From positions 17,156,511 through 17,189,713 of the forward strand of contig NC_049985.1 of assembly GCF_000003815.2 (NCBI RefSeq): 33,203 bases of DNA, read 5' to 3'. How positions within the stretch are numbered: position 1 is the stretch's first letter; the number at the start of each line of letters is the position of its first letter. Origin of the DNA: Branchiostoma floridae. Its lineage: Eukaryota > Chordata > Leptocardii > Amphioxiformes > Branchiostomatidae. The position numbers were made by a program, and so were the translations under genes. Shown here one piece after another: positions 1 to 8,905 of the stretch. Under the pieces are notes generated by a model. The model did no database searches. It saw only the letters and a list, made by a program, of their open reading frames with translations, and had not been told where the DNA came from.

Positions 1-156
1 GACTGTACTGTTTATCATACTGACCTGTGCAGTTAGGCGGACTGTACTGTTAATCATACTGACCTGTGCAGTTAGGCGGACTGTACTATTTATTTTACTG
101 GCCTGTGCAGTTAGGCAGACTGTACTATTTATCATACTGACCTGTGCAGTTAGGCG
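1..156. repeat. 39-bp minisatellite carrying the sushi exon 5' splice site
   Basis: Four 39-bp copies are visible, starting at 1, 40, 79 and 118, and the array runs off the left edge. Read on the minus strand each copy contains CCTAACTGCACAG|GTCAGT, which is the last exon bases plus donor of the adjacent sushi exon (142-330). One copy has GGCCAG in place of GGTCAG, which destroys that GT. The same unit follows the second sushi exon at 3,245-3,604. Confidence 0.9.
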
Positions 157-330
157 GACTGGTGTCCCAGCTGGGTGGAACGCCTGCCTGACACGTGAGG
201 TTGGCCGCGCCTGCCATGGTGAAGCCCGGCTCACATCGGTACAAAACTACGTCCCCGGCAGCCGTTCCGTTTCCTGTGCGCTCAGCGTTCGCCACGCCAG
301 GCAGAGCCGGGCAGGTGTCGCTTACTACAG
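142..330 (-). CDS. CUB/sushi gene: one-exon sushi (CCP) domain, distal copy
   Basis: This is the last exon of the minus-strand CUB/sushi gene inside the window. It has 189 bases, an acceptor CCCCCAG at 331-332 and a donor CACAG|GTCAGT at 141-140. It enters and leaves in phase 1, the usual arrangement for a shuffled sushi exon. The translation has the sushi layout: a first Cys in DTCPALPG, the middle VVLYRCEPGFTM with the second Cys, a third Cys in LTCQAG, the Trp of SWDTSPP, and the fourth Cys in the terminal NCTG. Sushi domains are small extracellular beta modules that bind proteins, as in complement regulators and CSMD-type proteins. The protein is nearly identical to the exon at 3,589-3,777, so one is a recent copy or the two are homogenised by conversion. 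The gene must continue left of position 1. Confidence 0.88.
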
Positions 331-530
331 CTGGGGGGAGGGGGGTAACAACACATCTTATATTTTTAACTTGCCATTGCACAATGAAGAGTTGAATGGT
401 CCGACTGCGTTCACGTTTCCTCGTTTCCAATATTGTACCCCGTCATTTCAAGCAAACGCTACCTCCACATAGCAAAAAGGTTTAGCTCGTTAATCATAAC
501 TGGAGTCTGTCATTAGAGATTCATACTTAC

Positions 531-664
531 CCTGACACACGGGTGCAGGGCTGGACCAGTCGTACTCTGTAATGTTGCCTGCTTCTCGACAGGTGGCGTT
601 CTTCTCCCCGATCAACTCAAACCCGTCGTTACACGAGAACACCACAACGTCACCAGGGCTGAAG
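531..664 (-). CDS. CUB/sushi gene: second half of a split sushi domain
   Basis: Exon of 134 bases with acceptor CCCCAG at 665-666 and a strong donor CAGG|GTAAGT at 530-529. One base completes the phase-2 codon of the preceding exon (962-1,016), 44 codons follow, and it leaves in phase 1, matching the exon at 142-330. The translation begins FSPGDVVVFSCNDGFELIG and contains ATCREAG, a conserved Trp (DWSSPAP) and the last Cys (VCQ). This is the C-terminal two thirds of a sushi domain. The N-terminal third lies in the previous exon. Sushi domains split after the first third are typical of CSMD-like genes. Confidence 0.86.
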
Positions 665-961
665 CTGGGGAGAATTTAGATTGGCAATTTTAGGGTAAAA
701 GCCAAGGCTGCAATATTAATTACCAAAATCTATTTATGCCACACTATGTAATAAAAAACGTATCATTTGCTTCAGGTGCACTACATAATCTTTTGCTACG
801 TATTCTTTGCTACAGAAAGCAGAACATTCAAGCAAGTGTTGTTGTTGTTGTTTCAAATCCAAACACCAACTGTACAATGTCAGATAGCTAGTTTCTAAGA
901 AAAGATTTAGTTGATTCCGCAGCAGAAGTTGTACGGAAAGACACGCCCGTGTGTAACGCAC

Positions 962-1016
962 CTGTTGCCCTCTCTGCCGCCATTGACCGGGGCTCCGGGG
1001 TCGCTGCAGCAAGACG
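962..1016 (-). CDS. CUB/sushi gene: first part of a split sushi domain
   Basis: A 55-base exon. The acceptor CAATCCAG ends at 1,017 after a pyrimidine-rich run, and the donor is CAACAG|GTGCGT at 961-960. It enters in phase 1, matching the CUB exon at 1,293-1,430, and leaves in phase 2, matching 531-664. It encodes CCSDPGAPVNGGREGN, the classic opening of a sushi domain (Cys, Asp-Pro-Gly, Pro, Asn-Gly). Joining to the next exon makes one Ser codon across the junction. The exon is short, so on its own it would be weak. Phase agreement on both sides and domain continuity make it convincing. Confidence 0.8.
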
Positions 1017-1292
1017 CTGGATTGACGAAAAGGAACAAAGAGCGGTCAAATTCTAGAATTCATGCAAGTTTTGGTTATAATGCTGATTTTAGTATTGAAT
1101 CCAAATGAGGAAAACGGGGATAACTATTTTAGGACATTTTTCCCGTAATTTTAAAAATGCTAATTTATATATTTTTCCTGCACTTAAATTTCCGTTGTCT
1201 TATCCTATCCCCTAAAAGGTCAATGATACAAACAGGACATGTACAATGGCCACAGTGAATAAAACGTTAAGCTGATAGATTCTTAGACTCAC

Positions 1293-1430
1293 AGCTATAG
1301 TCGATCCAGAAGCCGCTGTCGGTAACACTTCCATCACTTGTAAACCTCACGTACAAAACAGACGAGATGCTGATGTAGTCCTTCAGGTCAAGCTGCCCGC
1401 TGTACTCCAGAGCTGGGGTGTCCAGGGAAT
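1293..1430 (-). CDS. CUB/sushi gene: C-terminal half of the CUB domain
   Basis: Exon of 138 bases, phase 1 in and phase 1 out. The acceptor is TTTTTCCAG just above 1,430 and the donor is GCT|GTGAGT at 1,292-1,291. Joined to the exon at 2,930-3,115 it makes VYDGDSLDTPAL, the normal CUB continuation after the VYDG motif. It then runs through YSGQLDLKDYISISSVLYVRF-type strands to FTSDGSVTDSGFWIDYS, the typical end of a CUB domain. CUB domains are extracellular beta-sandwich modules found in developmental and complement proteins. The intron upstream (1,431-2,929) is mostly a 29-bp minisatellite. Confidence 0.87.
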
Positions 1431-1751
1431 CTGGAAAAATATCATTCAATGAGAAACTAGGTTTTACTTCACGCACTTTCAAAACTGATTTTCCGAAGTG
1501 GTGTCGCTGAGTTGATCTCGTGAGGTTCGAGGAGCGACACCTGCCGAAGCTCTGGGGTTTTACATTATGGGAACCAGGCACAAGCAAAGGGATACGCTAT
1601 TTAAATCTGCCGCTACCTGGTCGTCTTTAGTTTTCCAATCATGCTAAGACCCTGCTTGTTTTCTCTAATGATACTGAATAACATAACAATAAGAAACGAC
1701 ATATCAAAAGTACAAATTACAACGAAAAAATGTCCATATGTAACGTAATAC

Positions 1752-2955
1752 ACGTTGTATGTCCACCTACCCCCCATACATGGTCAGAAAGTCCACCTAC
1801 TTTTATATATGCTCAGAATGTCCACGTACCGTCATACACGCTCACAATATCCGCATACCGTCATGCACGCTAGCAATGTCCGCCTACCGTCATACACGCT
1901 CAGAATGTCGTCTTACCGTCATACACGCTCAGAATGTCGTCTTACCGTCATACACGCTCAGAATGTCCACCTACCGTCATACACACTCAGAATGTCAACC
2001 TACCGTCATACACGCTCAGAATGTCAACCTACCGTCATACACGCTCAGAATGTCGTCTTACCGTCATACACGCTCAGAATGTCCACCTACCGTCATACAC
2101 GCTCAGAATGTCCACCTACCGTCATACACGCTCAGAATGTCAACCTACCGTCGTACATGCTCGGAATGTCGTCTTACCGTCATACACGCTCAGAATGTCG
2201 TCTTACCGTCATACACGCTCAGAATGTCCACCTACCGTCATACACGCTCAGAATGTCCACCTACCGTCATACACGCTCAGAATGTCAACCTACCGTCGTA
2301 CATGCTCAGAATGTCAACCTACCGTCGTACATGCTCAGAATGTCGTCTTACCGTCATACACGCTCAGAATGTCGTCTTACCGTCATACACGCTCAGAATG
2401 TCCACCTGCCGTCATACACGCTCAGAATGTCCACCTACCGTCATACACACTCAGAATGTCCACCTACTGTCATACACGCTCAGAATGTCCACCTACCGTC
2501 ATACACGCTCAGAATGTCCACCTACCGTCAAACACGCTCAGAATGTCCACCTACCGTCACACACGCTCAGAATGTCAACCTACCGTCATACACGTTCAGA
2601 ATATCCACCTACCGTCATACACGCTCAGAATGTCGTCTTACCGTCATACACGCTCAGAATGTCCACCTGCCGTCATACACGCTCAGAATGCCCACCTAGT
2701 CATACACGCTCAGAATGTCCACCTACCGTCATACACGCTCAGAATGTCAACCTACCGTCGTACATGCTCAGAATGTCGTCTTACCGTTACACACGCTCAG
2801 AATGTGGTCTTACCGTCATACACGCTCAGAATGTCCACCTACCGCCATACACGCTCAGAATGTCCACCTACCGTCATACACGCTCAGAATGCCCACCTAC
2901 AGTCATACACGCTTAGAATGTCCACCTACCGTCATACACGCTCAGAATGTCGTAG
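1752..2955. repeat. 29-bp minisatellite carrying the CUB exon 5' splice site, about 40 copies
   Basis: A dense array with unit ATGTCCACCTACCGTCATAC plus ACGCTCAGA. Read on the minus strand every copy contains the end of the CUB exon and its donor: ATTCTGAGCGTGTATGACG|GTAGGT. The authentic junction is the copy at the right edge (2,930/2,929). Three variant types alternate: plus strand CCACCTACC, CAACCTACC and CGTCTTACC. On the minus strand all keep a GT donor (GTAGGT or GTAAGA). The array fills about 80% of the intron that splits the CUB domain. All three plus-strand frames are open over long stretches, producing false proteins. Confidence 0.95.
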
Positions 2956-3115
2956 TCCTCCTCCGTCTGGAAGAACCGGAAGGATAACGTGACCGGTCCG
3001 CCGCACCCACGGATGACCCAAGCACAGTCCTGGTCGGTTCCGTACTCATCTGGATATCCGGGGCTTAAAATGACTCCAGTACCGGCAGGGCGTTCTTCGT
3101 CTGCTGGACACGTAG
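2930..3115 (-). CDS. CUB/sushi gene: N-terminal half of the CUB domain
   Basis: Exon of 186 bases, phase 1 on both sides. The acceptor CTCATAG lies at 3,116-3,117 and the donor G|GTAGGT at 2,929-2,928. It encodes the front half of a CUB domain: a first Cys (ATCPADEE), then GTGVILSPGYPDEYG (the SPGYP signature), DCAWVIRG with the second Cys and conserved Trp, the aromatic-rich SFRFFQTEEDYD, and ILSVYDG. The Glu/Asp pattern before YDILSVYDG is that of calcium-binding CUB domains, as judged by family knowledge. Its first codon is completed by the last base of the sushi exon at 3,589-3,777. The last 20 or so exon bases are the seed of the adjoining minisatellite. Confidence 0.9.
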
Positions 3116-3244
3116 CTATGAGTGAGTGACAATATAAGAATGATTGGATGTTATGATAAGCAATATAATTCTGCATTCATCTTCAATTTTACCTTCGGGT
3201 GTAGTTGCTATTTATTATCATTAACTTGTCACATTACGCAGATG

Positions 3245-3604
3245 GTTCCAACCTGTGCAGTTAGGCGGACTGTCTTGTTCAAAACTGACCTGTGCAGTTA
3301 GGCGGACTGTAATGTTCAAAACTGACCTATGCAGTTAGGTGGACTGTACTGTTCAATACTGACCTGTGCAGTTAGACGGAATGTACTGTTCACTGATCTG
3401 TGCATTTAGGCGGACTGTACTGCTAATCATACTGACCTGTGCAGTTAGGCGGACTGTACTGCTAATCATACTGACCTGTGCAGTTAGGCGGACTGTACTG
3501 TTAATCATACTGACCTGTGCAGTAAGGCGGACTGTACTGTTTATCAGACTGACCTGTGCAGTTAGGCGGACTGTACTGTTATACTGACCTGTGCAGTTAG
3601 GCGG
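3245..3604. repeat. About 39-bp minisatellite carrying the sushi exon 5' splice site, second locus
   Basis: Roughly ten copies of the unit also seen at 1-156, more diverged toward the low-coordinate end. On the minus strand each copy repeats CCTAACTGCACAG|GTCAGT or a close variant, so the intron downstream of the sushi exon begins with a chain of potential donors. Many copies are 39 bp, so reading through them keeps frame and would add 13-residue units containing an Asn-Ser-Thr sequon. Confidence 0.9.
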
Positions 3605-3777
3605 ACTGGTGTCCCAGCTGGGTGGAACGCCTGCCTGACACGTGAGGCTGGCCGCTCCTGTCATGGTGAAGCCCGGCTCACATCGGTACAAAACTACGTC
3701 CCCGGCAGCCGTTCCGTTTCCTGTGCGCTCAGCGTTCGCCACGTCAGGTAGAGCCGGGCACGTCTCGCTCAGCGCGG
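3589..3777 (-). CDS. CUB/sushi gene: one-exon sushi (CCP) domain, proximal copy
   Basis: Exon of 189 bases, the same length and phase (1-1) as the exon at 142-330. The acceptor is CACTTTCACAG at 3,778 and the donor CACAG|GTCAGT at 3,588-3,587. The translation carries the four sushi cysteines (ETCPALPD, YRCEPGF, LTCQAG, NCTG) and the conserved Trp. It differs from the distal copy at only a few residues, mostly in the first dozen and in the TGAAS stretch. In transcript order it precedes the CUB domain. It joins with compatible phase to the candidate signal-peptide exon at 3,981-4,044. Confidence 0.9.
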
Positions 3778-3980
3778 CTGTGAAAGTGCACCAACTTTCA
3801 AGTTACAAAACGCCTGAACAGCCGACGTCTGTTTAGCTTTTATGTAGCATTACGTAACATAGCATTAAGTGAAGCAACATACTTCAATCTGACATAACAT
3901 GCGTCAGGTAAATTATCAAACTTACAATCCGACAGATTGATTTTCTTATAGCTCCAGTTACAGTTCTCTGTACCACCCAC

Positions 3981-4044
3981 CTGGTGTCCACCGGGATATA
4001 AAGCACCACATAGCGAGATGAAGCAGCACTGCAGGCCGTGCCAT
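3981..4044 (-). CDS. Candidate first coding exon: signal peptide of the CUB/sushi protein
   Basis: On the minus strand an ATG in good context (GGCCATGGC) opens MARPAVLLHLAMWCFIS, a short positively charged start followed by a hydrophobic run, as in a secretory signal peptide. After 21 codons plus one base it meets ACACCAG|GTGGGT. Phase 1 matches the sushi exon at 3,777, and the junction would give an Ala codon directly before the sushi domain. Without splicing this frame stops six codons past the splice point. An alternative in another frame ends at a GTAAGT near 3,924, encodes a Cys-containing NWSYKKINLSD stretch and is also in phase 1, so the choice is not settled. Confidence 0.42.
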
Positions 4045-4109
4045 GGCCGTCTGGCCGGTTGATGTCCGTCGATGTCCTGGAGACAACCTCACGCTTTCCG
4101 GGCAGAACC

Positions 4110-4640
4110 GTCAAAACTGAGGAAAACAGAAATGATTATTTTACATTACACTATCAAGATACCAAAGCAGTAAATCCAGCTGAAGTATCAAGTTAGAAAA
4201 ATAGGAGGTCCAAAATCAAACCCACTGTTGGGCTAAGAAAATCAAGTCATGTTTCAAATATCATCCCAATGACAGAGATGGTATCGCTAATGGAGATCCC
4301 AATAAAACAAACAAACAAACCGCCCTTCGGCGTAACACACCAACTTCGCAGGCACGCGGCGCTGCAGCAGCTGGATATATTACACTGAACGACCTGTCAA
4401 ACCTAACTTTTGCACATCTAATCTTCAAGTGTTCTTTCACACTATCCGAGAGAAGATGACACTATTGTTCTTGTGATAGCATATTGCACTCTAGGATAGT
4501 TCTAGGAAAATAGGAATTTTTGAACACATCGATCCTTGGTTGGTAACTCTGGAACTTGTCGTAGAAATCAAAGGCAGACCGAAAGGAGACACCATTACAA
4601 ACAAACACACCTGTCCCCGTGACGGGAAACTGATATATGA
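4110..4640. other. Upstream flank of the CUB/sushi gene, no supported gene
   Basis: Mostly unique AT-rich sequence. At 4,324-4,337 the string CTTCGGCGTAACAC recurs at 20,264 in another repeat context, so part of this is dispersed repeat. Minus-strand frames between 4,460 and 4,660 are open but show no recognisable domain. Confidence 0.4.
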
Positions 4641-4658
4641 GCCGAGGCTGAACTTTAC

Positions 4659-4736
4659 CTTGTCTTCGTGGCCCATATATTTCTCTATTGTCCCTGTATT
4701 TACTTCTCCACAGTCGGCGGCACCAGGAGAAGTGAA
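4659..4736 (-). other. Possible exon (UTR or coding) next to a repeat of acceptor-like units
   Basis: On the minus strand a run CCCATCTCCAG ends at 4,737 and a good donor GACAAG|GTAAAG lies at 4,658. The 78 bases between could be a non-coding leader exon of the CUB/sushi gene or a small coding exon (open frame with DCGEVNTGTIEKYMGHEDK). No domain is recognised. The case rests on splice-like edges and on the neighbouring minisatellite having the same acceptor edge. Confidence 0.25.
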
Positions 4737-4962
4737 CTGGAGATGGGGGGATGGGAAAGGGCACCAGGAGAAGTGAACTGGGGATGAGGGGATGGGAAAG
4801 GGCACCAGGAGAAGTGAACTGGGGATGGGGGATGGGAAAGGGCACCAGGAGAAGTGAACTGGAGATGGGGGGATGGGGAAGGGCACCAGGAGAAGTGAAC
4901 TGGAGATGGGGGATGGGAAAGGGCACGGGAGAAGTGACTGGGGATGGGGGGATGGGAAGACA
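4717..4962. repeat. About 40-bp purine/pyrimidine-skewed minisatellite, acceptor-like unit
   Basis: Six copies of a unit containing GGCACCAGGAGAAGTGAACT followed by a G-rich run. On the minus strand the unit is a polypyrimidine tract ending in CATCTCCAG followed by TTCACTTCTCCTGGTG, which is what a 3' splice site looks like. The low-coordinate edge copy continues into the possible exon at 4,659-4,736. The last copy (about 4,918) has a small deletion. Confidence 0.85.
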
Positions 4963-5159
4963 CAGAATGTTGCACTTGAGCAGGAATGCCAGTGATCCGT
5001 ACAGCCGGGAGCCACGGAAACTCCGGGGGCGGAAAGGTTAAATAGTTAAACACTAGAACACACCTTCCCAGCGGGCCGTGTCGACAGTTCACAGGAGATA
5101 ACTTTCAGCTATTTCAGGGCTGAAGGTTAAGGTTCTCTCATGCATTTTTACGGTACAGT

Positions 5160-5375
5160 GCGTTGTTATCCACTGTGTCAAAGGCACTGTATAGGGAGGT
5201 GGAGCCCAACCCCCCTCATTCCAACGCATATACCTCCCCAACCGAACCCATTTTTACACTTGATAGGTGTGTGGAAGGAGGTGTTAAGTGTGCAGTATCG
5301 GTAACATGACAGGAATCAGACCCGGGACCTCTGCGTACTGGGCCAAACCCTGCAGTTACACCACGCAACCACAGA
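5160..5375 (-). mobile_element. tRNA-derived SINE-like element
   Basis: On the minus strand the head reads GGTTGCGTGGTGTAACTGCA (a D-arm/A-box-like stretch), and downstream GGTCCCGGGTCTGATTCC resembles a pol III B box (consensus GGTTCRANNCC) with two differences. This is followed by an unrelated body with GGTTGGGGAGGT and GGTTGGGCTCCACC-like runs. A tRNA-like head plus a unique body is the SINE plan. No intact cloverleaf can be drawn, so it is not called as a tRNA gene. No target-site duplication was identified. Confidence 0.5.
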
Positions 5376-5926
5376 ATACATTCAAGCTAAACTAGTATAA
5401 ACATAGGTATCGTATCATCACTTATAGAAATAAACTTTTGACATTGTCACCTTTCCCTATGTTAAAGCTATCCATACTCCAATGGAGGGAGATCAAGTAG
5501 AATGAATGTCTAAGAGTTCTTTACTGTGCACGCTTATAACCGATATGTGGAGCAGTGACCGACGGGTTACGAGGATCTCCATGAGTAATCCTTGATCTAT
5601 ATTGTGTAATCGAAATCCTCCGAGACTGACGGTTAGAATTGGCCCCTTCTCAGTATACACAAGCTCCCTTTCCTGCCCTTTGTAAACTACAACCCAACCA
5701 TCGCACAGCATCATGCGATGCAGCCATTTGAGCCTCAACACTCGTCACCGTTACCTAACGCTAAACCCGAGACCGTTTGTCTCTCAGCACCGGACTAACA
5801 CCACTTTGGTGTGAGAAGGCAGCTCTTTCTGCCGGACACGCAAACATTACTTTCTCCTGTCACCTCAGCCGGGCGGACCGCACGCCCCAGTTTCCGCTAG
5901 GAATGCTGCCCCTTTCACTCATCAGG
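5376..5926. other. No gene seen
   Basis: Unique-looking sequence. Short open frames on both strands lack domains or splice logic. Confidence 0.4.
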
Positions 5927-6050
5927 ACACCATCTCAGGGAAATCTTACGCCAAGCTTTACCATCTCAGGGAAATCTGACGCCAAGCTTTACCATCTCAG
6001 GGAAATCTGACGCCAAGCTTTACCATCTCAGGGAAATCTTACACGTTTAA
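5927..6050. repeat. 31-bp tandem repeat, about four copies
   Basis: Unit begins ACCATCTCAGGGAAATCT and continues with GACGCCAAGCTTT or TTACGCCAAGCTTT. Copies decay to the right (ACACGTTTAAAGATCTCAGG). The CAGGGAAATCTGA core also occurs at 6,900 in the duplicated block, which may be related. Confidence 0.85.
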
Positions 6051-6724
6051 AGATCTCAGGATAACCTTACGCCAGGGTTTACAATATCAGGAAAACATAA
6101 AATGTGCTAACAGTTCAAACGTGGTTCGCTACAATTTCCTCCGAGGATTTGCGAAACACAGAATTGTTAGAGGAAATTCGACTTCAAAGATCATTCTATT
6201 CGTAGAATATTTCAATGGGACACAGGGTAACACTACATAAATTAGCCCATTGTTCTAGGTGAAAGTTACATAATTTGGTGAGGTTTAGTATAGGCAGTCT
6301 AATGTGAGGCGGGTCGTCATTGCTCTCCAAGCTTTCCTGTCTGCAACACAAATGTCAATGTTATCAGGGTCGTGACGCAGCGCATTTGATGATCAGTAGT
6401 TTTCTTCAACAGGCATAAAAACATTATAACCATGCTGCCTCGTCATAAAAGGGTGACACCACAAGTCCAAACGAGTCGGACTAGAACACGGAAAGTCGCG
6501 ATGACCTGCTCAAGGACATGAGCCGTTCTGGTAAGCATAAATTATGCATGTCGCATTATGAAGTAAGCTACAGCACTGAGACCCTGGTGCCTGTGTCCAC
6601 ACTGCACTTCTGTCTTGTATAGTGATCTATGCCTTGTTCACTCTGCACTTCTGAAGTTCTGTCTTGTATACACCTTGCTCACGTTGCAATTCTATTCACT
6701 GATGCGTTGAATGACCCACTTTAT
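6051..6724. other. No gene seen
   Basis: No recognisable gene, and no strong repeat beyond an imperfect local duplication of CTTGTATA...CTTG(C/T)TCAC phrases around 6,610-6,690. Confidence 0.4.
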
Positions 6725-7440
6725 CTGCGCCTTACGCAGGCGCGTGGTAAAACCCACCGTGACGCACCGGTATGGTAATTAGACAGACGAGCTGAGGATG
6801 CGCAGGTCCAAGAAAAGACAAATAAGATTGTAAACAGACATCAAATACAATCCAAACATGGCTATGCCACCATGGATTCATCGCTAGGGTTCCAGCCTTC
6901 AGGGAAATCTGATATTCCAGGTAACATCTATATCTGGCACCCAACTTTACGCCACATACTCAGCCTGACAAGTCTGGACCTAAAGACTGCCCCATGTCTC
7001 TCTGCCATTATGATAGAGTAAAATTACTACAATCAAACGTCTCTGTGTTCTTGGAAGCCCATGCTAGAGCGGCCAGGTTTGGGCACAGAGTCGCTTGGGT
7101 GTAACCTTGTCGTGTGCACCCACTGCGTTCATGTCACTATACATGAGTGGGAGATAACACAAACTGTTCAATTGGTTATTTTCCAAACCATCAAGGTTTG
7201 GCGTGTTTCAGAAATCTAAAATCCCCGTCCATTCTATACAGGGTTTACACAGAACCAACCTGTTACGGTCGATGTACTCTTTATTGTGTGAAGAAAAGCG
7301 ACATATTGTAATGTATTCACAGGTAAAGGCAAGCGACCAACACAAACTAGGCCATCATTCGCTATGCCCATTTTACGTTCAGACTTACGAGACAATAACA
7401 GCAAATAGATTGTAATTAAAGAGAAGACAAATAAATTTTT
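6725..7440. repeat. Segmental duplication, unit 1
   Basis: Shares a chain of collinear matching blocks with 7,729-8,905. Block 1 is the CTTACGCAGGCGCGTGGTAA stretch through the GGCTATGCCACCATGGATTC and ATATCTGGCACCCAACT phrases. Block 2 is the GAGCGGCCAGG region. Block 3 is GTTACGGTCGATGTACTCT through GCGACATATTGTAATGTATT. Order and orientation are kept. Similarity is high in blocks and interrupted by indels, so it is an old tandem duplication. No coding content was supported. Confidence 0.85.
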
Positions 7441-8028
7441 GACCGTCTGTTTACATGTTAAGGGTTAAAAAAACAAGTAGCATCGAACTTGACTTAAACA
7501 GTAGAACCGATGCGTTTACAGGATCGGTATTGCATAGCAGCGACCTCATGTTACTGCCGTTGTCACGTTATAACGTAACAGCTATAATAATATAATTTAA
7601 GTGAACTGCAAACGGTATTAACGGCTGGGGATAATAGTAGGTATTGCCCCGCTGAGCGTAAACTCGACTGACGGGATCCCGCCTTATTTATTCGCCACTT
7701 CTGCCTTTCACAGATGCACACCTGCGTCTTACGCAGGCGCGTGGTAAACCCACCGTGACGCACCGGTATGGTAATTAGACAGAAGAGCTGAGGATGCGCA
7801 GGTCCAAGAAAAAAACAAATTTAAATAGGAAATGTAAACAGACATCAAATACAATCCAAACATGGCTATGCCACCATGGATTCATGGCTAGCGTTCCAGT
7901 TTCTGTGCCGTTTACTTCAGGGGAATCTGATATTCCAGGTAACATCTATATCTGGCACCCAACTCACCCTCATGGCAAGGCGTTGGCACTCTCCCTTCAC
8001 CAGATCCAGTCTCTTTTGGCACCCTACG

Positions 8029-8125
8029 TTACGCTTTAATGGATACATACCCAGCCTGCGTTACGCTTTAATGGATACATACCCAGCTTGCGTTACCCTT
8101 TAATGGAGACATACCCAGACTGATA
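8029..8125. repeat. 33-bp tandem repeat, three copies
   Basis: Unit TTTAATGGATACATACCCAG plus CCTGCGTTACGC. The third copy is slightly diverged (GGAGACATACCCAGACTG). It is present in duplication unit 2 only. Confidence 0.85.
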
Positions 8126-8213
8126 AGCTTGGCTCAGAAACTACCCCATATACCTGCGCCATTATCGCAGAGCCAAACGAGAGGCTCTCAAGTTATGATG
8201 TCCACAAATATCC

Positions 8214-8286
8214 GGAAACACAAACACACACACAGACACACACAGAGACACACCCAAAACTATACCTCCATTTTTTTATGGAGGTA
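8214..8286. repeat. CA-rich simple repeat and perfect short hairpin
   Basis: 8,214-8,256 is CA/GACA-rich. It is followed by TACCTCCAT (8,263-8,271), a T-run, and ATGGAGGTA (8,278-8,286), a perfect 9-bp inverted repeat with a T-only loop. Nothing ties it to a terminator or RNA gene. Confidence 0.7.
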
Positions 8287-8905
8287 ATAACTAGAATCAA
8301 ACCTCTGTGTGTTCTCTGAAGGCCATGTTACAGCGGCAAGGGTTACAGAGCCGCTCGAGTTGCTTCTTGTCTTGTGCACGGTGACTTGGTGTTCTCCGCA
8401 GGTCAGTATGGACCAGGGCAAAATAATCATTCACTTCAGGCATACAGCATCGTTATGGCTAAAAGTACTACGCATGAGAAACAGATAAACTCTTTTATTT
8501 CAGATTGAACAGTAAATGGTGCAATAACTATTTGGCCTGGGCAGAAATGGACTGTACAAGATCAAAATTGCAAAGCTATTTAGGCTGAGTACATGACATG
8601 AATCAACCAACAGAACGCTCTTAACTTCCACTCCTGAAACTTATCCCTCGGAGTGACGTCAGCTTAAGTAACATAGTTTACTTAAGTAGGAGGTAATACA
8701 AACTGTTGACTATCTAGGCTTAGCGTGTTTCAGCAATCTAAATATTCCATTCATTCTACACAGGGTTACACCTAATCAACTTGTTACGGTCGATGTACTC
8801 TCTATTGTGTGAAGAAAGCGACATATTGTAATGTATTGAAAGGTAAAGGCAAGCGTCTTTATATCGGTACCAACTCGGCCACCAGTCGCCCTGCCCAGGC
8901 TTACC

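Larger units (their letters stand above)
7729..8905. repeat. Segmental duplication, unit 2
   Basis: Counterpart of 6,725-7,440, longer by about 450 bases. The extra sequence includes a 33-bp tandem repeat (8,029-8,125), a CA-rich simple repeat and a short hairpin. The collinear matching end block is GTTACGGTCGATGTACTCT at about 8,783. Confidence 0.85.

Noticed and set aside
1752-2955. CRISPR array
   Set aside because: The repeats are contiguous with no unique spacers, and the context is a eukaryotic intron.
1755-2992. 314-385 codon repetitive plus-strand frames
   Set aside because: All three frames are open because the 29-bp unit lacks stop codons in each. The array lies in an intron of the minus-strand CUB gene.
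3884-4114. 76-codon minus-strand frame as the coding exon before the sushi domain
   Set aside because: It is in a different frame from the signal-peptide-like MARPAVLL reading and would not enter the sushi exon in phase from the GTGGGT donor.
5312-5372. Functional tRNA gene
   Set aside because: The B box is imperfect and no proper acceptor or anticodon stems could be formed, so it is treated as a SINE head.
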